The translations under genes were made by a program, and so were the position numbers. The notes beneath the pieces are model-generated. The model did no database searches. It saw only the letters and a list, made by a program, of their open reading frames with translations, and was not told where the DNA came from. Positions 16,257-25,589 of a stretch of 49,233 nt of DNA are shown in pieces. Origin of the DNA: Proteobacteria bacterium UBA6908 (lineage in GTDB: Bacteria; Pseudomonadota; Gammaproteobacteria; Acidiferrobacterales; UBA6901); the NCBI GenBank assembly GCA_002451085.1, contig DKBE01000091.1, positions 1-49,233 of the forward strand, in the 5' to 3' direction. Each line of letters begins with the position of its first letter. Position 1 is the first letter of the stretch.

Positions 16257-19200
16257 CCCTCGGGCCGTGGGCTTTTTGCGTCCAGCAGCCGGCTGACTTC
16301 CTCCGGTGGTAGTGGTCGGCTGAACAGATGACCCTGCATGATAGTGCAGCCAAGCTGGCGCAGAAAATCTCGCTGGGCAACTGTTTCGACCCCCTCCGCT
16401 ACGATCGTCAGCTGCAGGCTCCTGGCGAGCGCCGCGATGGCCGTGGTAATCGCACTGTCGTCCGGATCGCCGGGGATGTCGTGAACAAAACTGCGGTCGA
16501 TCTTTAGGGTGTCAATGGAAAACCGCTGCAGATAGGCCAGCGACGAATAACCGGTACCAAAGTCGTCGATGGCCAACCGCACACCGAGAACGCGCAACCC
16601 CTCGAGGGCATCATGCGCCATCCCGGCTTGTCGCAGCAGTACGTTCTCGGTGATCTCCAGTTCCAGTCGCGATGGCGGGATATCGAATATCGCCAAAGTG
16701 TTCTTGGTCCGAGCAGCAAACCCGTCTGACTGCAACTGACGTGGCGATAGATTGACAGCCATCTGCAGATCCTGATACCCAGCGCTGTGCCATGCCCGGA
16801 GTTGCGCACAGGCTGTGGTCAATACCCAGTCTCCCACCGGAGCAATCTGACCGGTTTCTTCCAGTGAGGCAATGAAATCACCCGGCAAGACCAAACCGAA
16901 ATCCGGATGTTGCCAGCGCAGCAGGGCCTCGACCCCGACTATACGGCCGGTCGCCACATCAATTTGGGGCTGGTATTGCAGCACAAATTCGTTCCGTTCC
17001 AGCGCATGCCGCAGCCGGGTCTCAAGGCTCAGCCGCTCGAAAGCGCGGGCACTCATGTCGGCGGCGAAGAACTGGTACGTATTCTTGCCCAGTTCCTTGG
17101 CGCGATACATGGCGATATCGGCATGCTTGAGCAAGATGCCGGAATCCTCGCCATCGTTGGGATACAGGCTGATACCGATACTGGCCGTGATGTACAACCG
17201 CTGGTCATCGATCTCGAACGGCGGTGCCAGGGTCTCCAGCACCTTTTTGGCAATGGCGGCAATATCAGACTCGTCAGCCACGTCGTCGAGCAGGATGACA
17301 AACTCATCGCCACCGAAACGCGCCACGGTGTCACCCTCGCGCACACTGCGGCGAAAACGGTCAGCCAGTTGCTGCAGCAACCGGTCGCCCACTTCATGGC
17401 CGAGAGTGTCGTTGATGGTCTTGAAACGGTCGAGGTCGACAAACAGGACCGCCACCAGCCGCCGGTGCCAGCGCGCCCGCGCCAGCCCCTGCTTGAGGCG
17501 GTCGAGCAGCAATACCCGGTTTGGCAATTCCGTCAGGGCGTCATGTTGCGCCAGATACTGCAGCTGCTCCTGGGTCTGCATGCGCTCGGTAATGTCGCGG
17601 CCGGTGGACACGAAATGCGTGATGCTGCCGTACGTGTCCTTGAGCGGCGTGATGGTTTTTTCCTCGTAATACAGCGTTCCATCCTTGCGGCGATTTACCA
17701 GCACATCGGAAAACGGCTCACCCGCCAGGATGGTGGACCACAGCCGCTGGTAGAATGTTTCACCCTGGCGGCCGGATTTGAGGATGTTCGAGCCCGCACC
17801 GATCACATCGGCTCGCACATAACCGGTCATGGTTTCGAAGGCTGGATTGACGTATTCGATGATCCCCTGACGGTCAGTAATCATGACGGCATCGGCGGTC
17901 TGGGCGATGGCACTCGACAGCTTGCGCATTTCAGTTTCGCTGCGGATGCGCTCGCGGATATCGTGCAGGAAAACCAGGCCCGCGGGTTCACCGGCCCAGG
18001 TGGTCAAGGTCGCCGTGAGCTCAACTGGCACCGGCGTCCCGACTTTGGAAATCAATACGGTTTCATAACTGGAAAGCGCGGGTCTTCCTGCCAGCCGGTC
18101 CTTGAAGTTGCGGCGCACCTTGTCGAGTTCCTCCGGGTGGACAAGATCCTCAATGGTCGTCAGCTGCACCTCCTCCTGGGTATAGCCAAGCATCTCGAGC
18201 AACCGGGGGTTGGCAAAGACATGGCGCCCCTGATGGTTGACCAGAATTCCGACATTGGCATTTTCCGTGAGCGCTCGAAAATTGCTCTCGCTCTGTTTGA
18301 GGGCCATTTCGGCCTGCCGGCGCTCGGTGATGTCCTGCATGATGCCGGACAAGCGAATCGGGTGTTCGTCGTCATCGAATTCAAGCTCGCCTTCGGTCCA
18401 CAACACACGCTCCTGTCCGTTCGGCCAGCGCACCCGCAGTTCCATTGGAGTCCGCACACCCTCTTTCGCGATGCGCGTCATGGCCGCCTGCAGCTTCGGT
18501 TTGTCGTCCGGGTGCAGGGACCGCTCGAGAATCTCCCAGACAGTGCCCGGTGGGTAGTCCGGATCAAAACCGAACAGCCGATAGGTCTCCCGGGACCAGG
18601 ACACATCATTGGTGGCTATGTTCCAGTCAAAACTGCCGATGTGTGCCACCTCCTGTGATTTCGTGAGCAGGGCTTCGCTGGCGCGCAGCGCCTCCTCGGA
18701 ACGCCGACGCTCGAAGGCATTCTCGGAGGCTTGCAGCGCATAACCGAGATTGCTGGCCAGCCTGGAGAAGACATCGATCTCTTCGGACGTGAACGCAGTG
18801 GGGGCATCAGTATAGGCGCCGATGGCGCCGATCACCTGCGCGCCCATACAGATCGGAAATGCCACCACCGAGCGGAACTGCTCGCGGCGGGCACGCTCCC
18901 GCCACGGGGCAAAACTCGGGTCATTTTCTGTATCCTGAATCAATACCGGACGATTTTCGCGCATGGCAAGGCCGAAGGGCCCGCGAGCCTGCAGGCTGTC
19001 GTCACAACGAACCTTGATTTCGTAGACATACTCCGGGGATTCGCCAGCATGGGCGGCCGGGTGCACCTCCCCGCTATTCCAGTCCGCCAGCCCCACCCAG
19101 GCCATGCGAAATCCACCATGATCAACCAGCACCCGACAGGCCTGTTGCAGCAGGATTTCCCGACCGGATTCCCGGACCAGAATCGCATCGATCTCCCCGG

Positions 19201-20161
19201 CCATGCGCAACAGTTTGTTGAGCTTCGTGGTCTGTGCTTCCGATTGACGGCGTTCGGAAATGTCACGAGTCGTGCCTTCAACCCCGACCACCCGCCCATC
19301 GCTGTCGCGAACATACTGGGCATTGGTGGACACCCAGACTATCGAACCATCACGATGGTGCAGTGCCGCTTCGTAATTGTGCAGTGTGCCGCCGGACGCC
19401 TGGAGCGCCGCCAGAAAACGCTCCCGGCCATCGGTCTCGACATAGAAATCCGCCATCCGCATGCCCAACAACTCATGCGGTGTGTAGCCAAGCAACTTGG
19501 TGGCCGATTCTGACGCACGGATGATCCGTCCGTCCGCATCGGTGCGGTAATACGTGTCCTGCATATTGTCGAGGATCGTGCGCAACTCTTGCTCGCTGGC
19601 AGTCAGCGCCGCCCGCCGATCTCGCTCGATGGAGGCACGATGACGCACGGCGATCCAGAACAGCATCACCAGGGTGGCGAGATAAAGCGTGACCACCGCT
19701 GCCAGTACCTTGTCGGACAGTAATGTTGCAAGCACCAATGCGACCACGGACAAGGCAACGACGCCGACCAGCACGAAAACGCGTTCACTCAACAGCAACC
19801 GCGCCAGAAACAATGGAACCGCCAGATAGGCGAAAACCAGTTGATCGCGTGGATTGACAATCATGGCGCCAAGTGCGGCAGCGAAAACCGCAATGACAAC
19901 CAACACGGCCGCGGCCTGGACTCGTCCCATCGAGTTGAGCAGGAAGGCCACAACCAGCAAAACAATCGCCAGGACGACAACGGTAAAAGTATGCGAGAAG
20001 TTCGCATAACTTTCGTATTGCAGGAGCAATGTCAGGGAACCGAGCGGGATCAACACCAGGAGCAGGCGCGCCAGCAATACGCTTTGGCGGCGTAGTTCGT
20101 GGCCGGTAATCGAGCCGTGAACGTTACCCAGTTGCGGCCATAGTAGATGGCGTAGATTCAT
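16253..20161 (-). CDS. Membrane PAS/GAF/GGDEF/EAL cyclic-di-GMP enzyme
   Basis: A 1302-residue protein likely to make and/or break cyclic di-GMP. Residues about 28-175 form an N-terminal membrane domain of around six helices. Then come a PAS domain (about 190-310), a GAF domain (about 325-480), three further PAS domains (about 490-860), GGDEF (about 880-1040) and EAL (about 1050-1295). The GGDEF motif is exact ('RFGGDEFV', near residue 947) and an inhibitory RxxD site ('REGD') lies five residues before it. The EAL side has 'EALLRWQHP', 'EITENVLL', 'DDFGTGYSS' and 'KIDRSFV', all needed for phosphodiesterase activity. The inputs sensed are unknown. It stands alone, convergent with ctaA. Confidence 0.93.
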   Translation of the reverse strand: MNLRHLLWPQLGNVHGSITGHELRRQSVLLARLLLVLIPLGSLTLLLQYESYANFSHTFTVVVLAIVLLVVAFLLNSMGRVQAAAVLVVIAVFAAALGAMIVNPRDQLVFAYLAVPLFLARLLLSERVFVLVGVVALSVVALVLATLLSDKVLAAVVTLYLATLVMLFWIAVRHRASIERDRRAALTASEQELRTILDNMQDTYYRTDADGRIIRASESATKLLGYTPHELLGMRMADFYVETDGRERFLAALQASGGTLHNYEAALHHRDGSIVWVSTNAQYVRDSDGRVVGVEGTTRDISERRQSEAQTTKLNKLLRMAGEIDAILVRESGREILLQQACRVLVDHGGFRMAWVGLADWNSGEVHPAAHAGESPEYVYEIKVRCDDSLQARGPFGLAMRENRPVLIQDTENDPSFAPWRERARREQFRSVVAFPICMGAQVIGAIGAYTDAPTAFTSEEIDVFSRLASNLGYALQASENAFERRRSEEALRASEALLTKSQEVAHIGSFDWNIATNDVSWSRETYRLFGFDPDYPPGTVWEILERSLHPDDKPKLQAAMTRIAKEGVRTPMELRVRWPNGQERVLWTEGELEFDDDEHPIRLSGIMQDITERRQAEMALKQSESNFRALTENANVGILVNHQGRHVFANPRLLEMLGYTQEEVQLTTIEDLVHPEELDKVRRNFKDRLAGRPALSSYETVLISKVGTPVPVELTATLTTWAGEPAGLVFLHDIRERIRSETEMRKLSSAIAQTADAVMITDRQGIIEYVNPAFETMTGYVRADVIGAGSNILKSGRQGETFYQRLWSTILAGEPFSDVLVNRRKDGTLYYEEKTITPLKDTYGSITHFVSTGRDITERMQTQEQLQYLAQHDALTELPNRVLLLDRLKQGLARARWHRRLVAVLFVDLDRFKTINDTLGHEVGDRLLQQLADRFRRSVREGDTVARFGGDEFVILLDDVADESDIAAIAKKVLETLAPPFEIDDQRLYITASIGISLYPNDGEDSGILLKHADIAMYRAKELGKNTYQFFAADMSARAFERLSLETRLRHALERNEFVLQYQPQIDVATGRIVGVEALLRWQHPDFGLVLPGDFIASLEETGQIAPVGDWVLTTACAQLRAWHSAGYQDLQMAVNLSPRQLQSDGFAARTKNTLAIFDIPPSRLELEITENVLLRQAGMAHDALEGLRVLGVRLAIDDFGTGYSSLAYLQRFSIDTLKIDRSFVHDIPGDPDDSAITTAIAALARSLQLTIVAEGVETVAQRDFLRQLGCTIMQGHLFSRPLPPEEVSRLLDAKSPRPEG

Positions 20162-20341
20162 GCAGCCTTGCGGCGGGTGACCCCGCTGTTGTCCATCGGC
20201 TTTTTCAATAGAGAAAAGGTATCACAGGATCCCGGTTTTTCAGGGTGGTCCTTAAGGTTTCGTGACTGGAATTCGTCCAAACCGGTTGGCTGCAGACCGG
20301 CACGACGCATTGGCTCGTTCCCGGGTTACACTTTGAGTGAC

Positions 20342-20728
20342 ATGGATACCCTTAAAATTGTGCATGTGGGCTGCGTTCTACTGTCCGGAGCGGGCTTTGT
20401 GTTGCGAAGTATCTGGATGTGGCGCGGCTCCCCGTGGCTGCAGGCACGGCTCACCCGCGTCCTGCCACATGTGGTAGACAGTCTGCTGCTGATCTCGGCC
20501 ATCCTGCTGGCCGTACGCATCCAACAGTATCCGCTAATACACGACTGGCTGACCGTCAAGGTCGCCGCCTTGGTTTTGTACATCGTCCTAGGCACGATCG
20601 CGTTGAAGCGGGGACGAACCCGCCAGCAGCGAATAATGGCGGCACTCGCCGCCATGGCCGTGTTCGCCTATATCGTCGCGGTGGCAATAACTCGCACGCC
20701 ACTGCCGGTTCCATTTCCCGCGGGATAG
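20342..20728 (+). CDS. SirB2-family membrane protein
   Basis: A 128-residue protein of four predicted helices that matches the SirB family in pattern: 'KIVHVGCVLLSGAGFVLR', 'WRGSPWLQARLTRVLPHVVD', 'LTVKVAALVLYIVLG' and a final 'FAYIVAVAITRTP'. The start is the ATG at 20342, because the 58 residues added by the open frame upstream are non-hydrophobic and unlike the family. SirB2 was named for an effect on invasion gene expression but its biochemical role is unclear. It is upstream of nnrS, separated by a Dnr box, so it is probably not co-transcribed from that promoter. Confidence 0.82.
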   Translation: MDTLKIVHVGCVLLSGAGFVLRSIWMWRGSPWLQARLTRVLPHVVDSLLLISAILLAVRIQQYPLIHDWLTVKVAALVLYIVLGTIALKRGRTRQQRIMAALAAMAVFAYIVAVAITRTPLPVPFPAG

Positions 20729-20750
20729 GTTGATCGCCGCTGGAAAGTGC

Positions 20751-20764
20751 TTGATGTTCGTCAA
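20751..20764 (+). promoter_or_regulatory. FNR/Dnr box upstream of nnrS
   Basis: TTGATGTTCGTCAA, one mismatch from the consensus, lies 80 bases upstream of the nnrS ATG and 22 bases after the preceding stop codon. nnrS genes are classic Dnr/NnrR targets. Confidence 0.85.
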
Positions 20765-20844
20765 GGCGGTGTCACCCGCAACCGGCTACCAATGTGCACA
20801 CTCCTTATTGCAAGCGACCCCACGCCTGACCCAACCGGAGATGC

Positions 20845-22059
20845 ATGGCGATTCACCATCTGGCCCACACCTTTGCCTCTGCCCCGCACCGTATGCTGTT
20901 TTTCACTGGCATGCTCCAGATCGTGCTGGTCATGGCGCTGTGGGGGGTGGAGCTGGCTGGGCGCGCTGACCTACTGGCGCTCCCATCACAGACACTGGCG
21001 CCAATCTATGGACACACGGTGCTCATGCTCTACGGTATTTTCCCGTTTTTTATTTTTGGATTTCTCTTCACCGTCTATCCGCGCTGGCTGGGTGGCGCGC
21101 CAATCACGGCGCGCACCTACATTACAGTCTTTGTGCTGCTCACGGCCGGCGCGTTTGCGTTCGATCTTGGCTTGTATGGCGGACGCGCGCTGCTGGCCGC
21201 AGCGCTGCTGACGAGCCTGGCCGGCTGGCTCGCGGCAATTGTTGCGCTCTATCGGGTCTATCGGCGGGCGGGGCATCAGAGCATGCATGAGCGCCTGCTG
21301 AACCTCGCCCTGGCGGCCGGCGCCGGCGGTGTTGCCGTCGCACTCGCCGGCGTACTCGGCAATCAGCCGCCGCTGTTCCTGGTGGCGCGCGAAATGGGTC
21401 TGTGGTTGTTCCTGCTGCCAGTGATCTTTCTGGTGAGCCACCGCATGATCCCGGTGTTCTCGCAAGGCGCGCTGATGAACTATCTGCTGGTTCGCCCGGC
21501 GTGGAGCCCGCCACTGATGGTGGTGTGCGTGCTGCTGCACGTGACGCTCGAACTCGGCAATCTGAGTGCCTGGCGCTGGCTGGCCGATGGGCCACTGGCG
21601 GTCGCGGCGCTGCAACACTCCTGGGTGTGGCAGTTCCGGCGCAGCTTTCACGCGCGACTATTGGCCATGCTGCACATCGCCTTTCTGTGGCTCGGCATCG
21701 GCATGTCGCTGTACACCCTGCAAAGCCTGCTGTTGCTGGCGACCGGCACGGATTATTTCGGGCGCGCGCCGCTGCATGCCCTCGGGCTTGGATTCATCAC
21801 CGGCATGGTGGTGGCCATGGGCTCGCGGGTGACGCTCGGGCACTCCGGACAGGCACTGCACGCCGACACCCTCACCTGGCTGGCGTTGCTGGGGCTGAAT
21901 CTGGCGACAGTCGCGCGACTCGCCAGCGAATTCCTGCCCACACACGCTACCCCACTCAATCTGCTGGCCGCCAGCCTGTGGCTCGGGTTTCTCGTGCCGT
22001 GGGTGTTGCGCTATGCACCGCTGTTTCTGCGCACACGCGAGGATGGTCAACCTGGCTAG
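20845..22059 (+). CDS. nnrS: NnrS family heme-copper membrane protein (NO tolerance)
   Basis: NnrS proteins are about 12-helix membrane proteins, reported to contain heme and copper, that protect cells against nitric oxide. The 404 residues begin 'HHLAHTFASAPHRMLFFTG' and contain 'LYGIFPFFIFGFLFTVYPRWL', 'VSHRMIPVFSQ' and 'HALGLGFITGMVVAMGSRVTLGHSG', all characteristic of the family with conserved histidines. A GGAG lies just before the ATG at 20845. The upstream Dnr box joins it to the nitrite and NO reductase regulon. Length is normal. Confidence 0.95.
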   Translation: MAIHHLAHTFASAPHRMLFFTGMLQIVLVMALWGVELAGRADLLALPSQTLAPIYGHTVLMLYGIFPFFIFGFLFTVYPRWLGGAPITARTYITVFVLLTAGAFAFDLGLYGGRALLAAALLTSLAGWLAAIVALYRVYRRAGHQSMHERLLNLALAAGAGGVAVALAGVLGNQPPLFLVAREMGLWLFLLPVIFLVSHRMIPVFSQGALMNYLLVRPAWSPPLMVVCVLLHVTLELGNLSAWRWLADGPLAVAALQHSWVWQFRRSFHARLLAMLHIAFLWLGIGMSLYTLQSLLLLATGTDYFGRAPLHALGLGFITGMVVAMGSRVTLGHSGQALHADTLTWLALLGLNLATVARLASEFLPTHATPLNLLAASLWLGFLVPWVLRYAPLFLRTREDGQPG

Positions 22060-22067
22060 ACCCAGGG

Positions 22068-22082
22068 CCCGGTCATACCGGG
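22068..22082 (+). terminator. Hairpin after nnrS
   Basis: CCCGGT-CAT-ACCGGG forms a 6-bp stem with a three-base loop, starting eight bases after the nnrS stop. Only a short T-rich stretch follows, so termination is possible but not certain. The rest of 22083-22290 shows no gene or clear signal. Confidence 0.35.
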
Positions 22083-22290
22083 GGGCCGCATTTACGGATC
22101 ACTATCACTTCTGCCCACTTCCTTCGGCGACTTGCGGCCAGGACAGACCGTCTCCTACAATCGCGGCAGGCACATTCATATAGAAAAACCCGAACAGGTT
22201 ACTGTGCCGCCTGCCGTGGAACCGCGCTTCAGCTGCTTGGTTTTGCCGCATCACTGAACACAACCCTCGACATACCCACGGAGAATCGAC

Positions 22291-23145
22291 ATGAGGCTCG
22301 TAACAAGGATGATGCTGCTGGTGGCCATCGCCCTCCCGGTCTGCACTCACGCCGATGACCTGGAATCCGCCGTCAAGCGCGACAAGCCGGACCGGATCCG
22401 CAGTGCGATCACCGCCGGTGGCGACATCCACAAGCGCTACAGTCGCAACCAGACACTGCTGCACATTGCCGCTGAACGTGGCAACCTCCCGGCTGCGCAG
22501 CTTCTGGTCGCCGCCGGCGCCGATATGAACGCGCAGGACAGCAACGGCGAGACCCCCATGCACGTGGCCGTGACCTACGGACGCCTGGCCGTGCTGAAGT
22601 TTCTGCTGGCCCAGGGAGCGGACTACCGTATCCGGAACAGCGCGAATCGCGACCTTGACTCACACGCTGAACGCACTGTTTCGGAACAACGGGGACTGCC
22701 GTCATCCGGCGGAACCAACCCGGAGCAGATTTCCCGTTACCTGGCGAACACCATCCCGAAACTGCCACCCCCCCGCAGTAGCGGAATCATCTCCCGGTCA
22801 TCGACCGGATCTCCCGAAAAGTCACCGTGGGGCGATACCGATCCGGATGACACCATCACCGTCAATCTCGCCATGTACAACCTCTCGCCAGACAAAGCAC
22901 GAGCGGCAGCACGATTGGCCCTGGGGAAGGATGGCTGGATTCTCCTGGCCTCGGAATCCAATCGTGAAGTCGGCAGCTTTTTTCACCGCAACCGTGACGC
23001 GGAGTATCGGGTCGAAATTCTGTTTCAGGGAAACGTTGCCAGAATCTCGTATCTGCGTGATTTTGATCACCGCAAGGACAAATTGCTGAAACGGATCGAA
23101 AAGAGTTTCGACCGTGAACTGAAGTCAATGAGCGGTGCGCACTAA
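22291..23145 (+). CDS. Exported ankyrin-repeat protein
   Basis: A 284-residue protein with a signal peptide ('MMLLVAIALPVCTHADD', cleavage after about residue 21), then about three ankyrin repeats (residues 25-115). The best-formed are 'NQTLLHIAAERGNLPAAQLLVAAGAD' (shown in parts: 'TLLHIAAERGN', 'AAQLLVAAGADMN') and 'ETPMHVAVTYGRLAVLKFLL'. A serine- and proline-rich linker leads to a C-terminal region of about 100 residues ('VEILFQGNVARISYL', 'RIEKSFDRELKSM') without a recognised family. The start ATG at 22291 follows GGAG. It probably binds a periplasmic partner; nothing in the context shows which. Confidence 0.8.
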   Translation: MRLVTRMMLLVAIALPVCTHADDLESAVKRDKPDRIRSAITAGGDIHKRYSRNQTLLHIAAERGNLPAAQLLVAAGADMNAQDSNGETPMHVAVTYGRLAVLKFLLAQGADYRIRNSANRDLDSHAERTVSEQRGLPSSGGTNPEQISRYLANTIPKLPPPRSSGIISRSSTGSPEKSPWGDTDPDDTITVNLAMYNLSPDKARAAARLALGKDGWILLASESNREVGSFFHRNRDAEYRVEILFQGNVARISYLRDFDHRKDKLLKRIEKSFDRELKSMSGAH

Positions 23146-23173
23146 CGGCAGCCAACCGCCGGACCCTAACCCG

Positions 23174-23905
23174 CTAAAAATCACCCCACAGCGCCAGCAC
23201 ACTGGCCAGCAGTGCCGGCGCGGCGGTTTCGGTGCGCAGCACCCGTGGCCCGAGGCACAGCGGCAGAAATCCGACTGCGCGCGCCTTTTCCACCTCCACT
23301 TCCGTGAAACCACCTTCCGGACCGATCAGCAGTTCAATTGGTTGCTCCGGACGCGACAGATCGCGCAATTTTGATTCCGCACCCGGTGTCAGCACCCAAC
23401 GCAGGGCCTGCGGTCGCGGTGCGGACAGAAATGCCGTCAGCGGGACCAGCTGGCGGATTTCAGGCACGCGATTGCGTCCGCACTGTTCGCAGGCACTGAT
23501 GACCACCTGCTGCCAGTGTGCCAGGCGCTTGTCGGCGCGCGCACCCTGCAGGCGAACCACGCTACGCTCGCTCATGACCGGTATGACCTGGCGCACACCG
23601 AGCTCGACCGCTTTTTGCAGTGTGGTGTCCATGCGCTCGCCGGAGGAAATGGATTGAATCAGGGTGACTTCGAGCGGCGACTCGCGCTCCACGGCATTGT
23701 GACTGCCGACATCCACCAGTACGCGGTGCTTGTCGATTTGCGCAAGCACCGCGGCGTACTCGCCTCCCTCGCCATTGAACAGCGTTACGGCATCGCCAAC
23801 CCGCAGTCGCAACACCCGCGCGGCATGGTGTGCAGCGCTTTCCGGAAGCGCCAGGGGCGCTCCGGTGGTTAACGAAGCGGAAACGAAGAAACGCGGCACC
23901 GGCAT
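23174..23905 (-). CDS. rsmE: 16S rRNA m3U1498 methyltransferase RsmE
   Basis: SPOUT-class methyltransferase that methylates U1498 of 16S rRNA. The 243 residues comprise an N-terminal PUA-like domain ('PRFFVSASL', 'HHAARVLRLRVGD') and a C-terminal knotted domain with 'IGPEGGFTEVEVEKA' and 'LGPRVLRTETAAPALLA', the SAM-binding knot. The start is the ATG at 23903-23905; the frame continues upstream 55 codons but these only shadow the neighbouring lipoprotein gene. It is a housekeeping gene on the same strand as the CsgG-like genes. Confidence 0.95.
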   Translation of the reverse strand: MPVPRFFVSASLTTGAPLALPESAAHHAARVLRLRVGDAVTLFNGEGGEYAAVLAQIDKHRVLVDVGSHNAVERESPLEVTLIQSISSGERMDTTLQKAVELGVRQVIPVMSERSVVRLQGARADKRLAHWQQVVISACEQCGRNRVPEIRQLVPLTAFLSAPRPQALRWVLTPGAESKLRDLSRPEQPIELLIGPEGGFTEVEVEKARAVGFLPLCLGPRVLRTETAAPALLASVLALWGDF

Positions 23906-23951
23906 GGGTAGAAAGCGTACGTGGAAAACCGCCGGGCGGAAAGGATAGGAC

Positions 23952-24821
23952 TCAGCGCGCGCCGGGGCTGGCCGCCGGTACGGGATCCGGGTCACGGGCT
24001 CCCGGGGCATCGGTAACGTGGTAGTACACCGCGGGTGTCTTTTCGACGACATGCGACACGGCGGCATCAACCATCTCGCTGATTGCCTTTTCGACCGGAG
24101 TATTGGCGAAACCGCGCAGAATCATGGGAATGCGTACCGAACCGCCATGCCGAGTCTGGGCAAAGCCGCTCAACCCGGCGCCAAATTTATGGGCCGATCC
24201 TTCCACGGCCACCGTGGAAACAATCCGGCCGGTGCGGGTATCGATCACACGCAGATCCATGCTGATGAAGGCCTTGCGGATTTCGACATCGAGTATCAGC
24301 ACATCACGCCCACGATTGATCGGGATCGGGATCGGAAATCCGCCACCGCCCGCGGCGGCGGCATCGAACCCGGTGATCGCCCCCACCACCAGCAGCTCGG
24401 CTCCTTCAATGTGGCCGACCGGGATGCGGCTGGCTTCCCCGACCCGCGCGCTGGCCGAGAACTCCTGCTCCAGCAGTACCTCGTTGATGGATTCGCGTTC
24501 CAGCACGATGTAGCGGTTGCTCTGGAACAGTGCGGTCGTGATCATGTCGCGGATACCACTCATGAAACTCTTGGCATCGGGAGTCAGGGTGCTCCCGCTT
24601 TTGCGTGCCACCAACCCGAGCTGGGTGGTCAGCGATTCCTTGCCGGTGCCGGACTTGTCGATGATCCGCCCAACCGTGATCCGTGCCTTCGGACCATCGT
24701 ATTTCTCGGCCTGGGCCTCGCCGATGGTGGCGCCACCCCCCTTCGTGACTTCCGCTGTCGGCGCGCAGCCGGCCATCACCACGGCCGTAGCCGCCAGCAG
24801 CCATCGCAGGCAACACTTCAT
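23952..24821 (-). CDS. CsgG/HfaB-like lipoprotein (second of pair)
   Basis: A 289-residue exported lipoprotein with lipobox 'VVMAGC' (C19). The mature part matches the CsgG family core: 'ARITVGRIIDKSGTG', 'MITTALFQSNRYIVLERESI', 'LVVGAITGF' and 'MDLRVIDTRTGRIVSTVAVEG'. CsgG itself forms an outer-membrane secretion channel for curli, but many homologues without curli genes have unknown roles. A glycine-rich insert and a proline-rich C-terminal tail distinguish it from its neighbour. It begins 25 bases after the upstream paralogue, so the two are probably co-transcribed. No curlin gene is near. Confidence 0.85.
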   Translation of the reverse strand: MKCCLRWLLAATAVVMAGCAPTAEVTKGGGATIGEAQAEKYDGPKARITVGRIIDKSGTGKESLTTQLGLVARKSGSTLTPDAKSFMSGIRDMITTALFQSNRYIVLERESINEVLLEQEFSASARVGEASRIPVGHIEGAELLVVGAITGFDAAAAGGGGFPIPIPINRGRDVLILDVEIRKAFISMDLRVIDTRTGRIVSTVAVEGSAHKFGAGLSGFAQTRHGGSVRIPMILRGFANTPVEKAISEMVDAAVSHVVEKTPAVYYHVTDAPGARDPDPVPAASPGAR

Positions 24822-24846
24822 ACCGGTGTCCTGCTGTGCAGCAAAA

Positions 24847-25521
24847 TCAGAGCTTGGTGTTGGCGATGTGCTGAACGGCGGTTTCAATACAGTTGCGGAT
24901 CGCCGACTCCATCGGGGTTTTCTTCCAGCCACCGAGACCCACTGGCAGGGTGCCGGTGGCAAATACCAATCCGGCACCGACGGTTCCGGAACGACCTTCG
25001 ACGGTCGTGGCATTCACCACGCGTCCGGTCTTGGCATCAATGATCCGCAGGTTAACGGTCACGCAGGCCTGCTGGGCAGCCACAATAAACAATGCCGATC
25101 CACCTTTGCATTTCGGTTCAAACTCGGTGATCGAACCGCGGATAATGAGCTGGGCACCCTCCAGCTCGCCGATCGGTGCCGCCGTTTCGCGCTTGACCCG
25201 TCCGCTGGCACCGAAATCCTGCTCTTCAATCACCTCTTTGATGTGCTCGCGCTCGAGCACGATGAAGCGATTGGAGTTGATCAGGGCATCGGCCAGCATG
25301 TCGGACATGCCACGACCCACGTCGCCCGCACCGCGCGCCGCCTTGAATTCAAAGGCGGAGACGGCGATGCGCTTTTTCGGCCCGCTCGCCGGTTCTTGCT
25401 GAACCTGCTGGATGGTCGGCCCGCCAGTGGAACTCACCACCTTGGCGCTGGTGCAGCCGATCAGCGAACTGGCCACCAAGATGAGCAGAAGGATTGAACG
25501 GCGGGAAAACGCAGCAAACAT
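24847..25521 (-). CDS. CsgG/HfaB-like lipoprotein (first of pair)
   Basis: A 224-residue lipoprotein with lipobox 'SSLIGC' (C23) and the CsgG-like core 'KKRIAVSAFEFK', 'MLADALINSNRFIVLEREHI', 'LIIRGSITEF' and 'VNLRIIDAKTGRVVNATTVEG'. GAGGT lies before the ATG at 25519-25521, which decides the start. It is a clear paralogue of the next gene, though shorter at both the central loop and the C-terminus. It probably sits at the inner face of the outer membrane; whether the pair forms one mixed channel is an open inference. Confidence 0.85.
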   Translation of the reverse strand: MFAAFSRRSILLLILVASSLIGCTSAKVVSSTGGPTIQQVQQEPASGPKKRIAVSAFEFKAARGAGDVGRGMSDMLADALINSNRFIVLEREHIKEVIEEQDFGASGRVKRETAAPIGELEGAQLIIRGSITEFEPKCKGGSALFIVAAQQACVTVNLRIIDAKTGRVVNATTVEGRSGTVGAGLVFATGTLPVGLGGWKKTPMESAIRNCIETAVQHIANTKL

Positions 25522-25589
25522 GGAAACCTCCTGAAACGGAAACTGATGAATGTCGAACACCTTGCCGGACACAGGCGTGGCCGGCGTCA

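Noticed and set aside
16907..18658. Plus-strand frame of 583 codons
   Set aside because: It is antisense to the GGDEF/EAL gene and lacks any domain or ribosome site.
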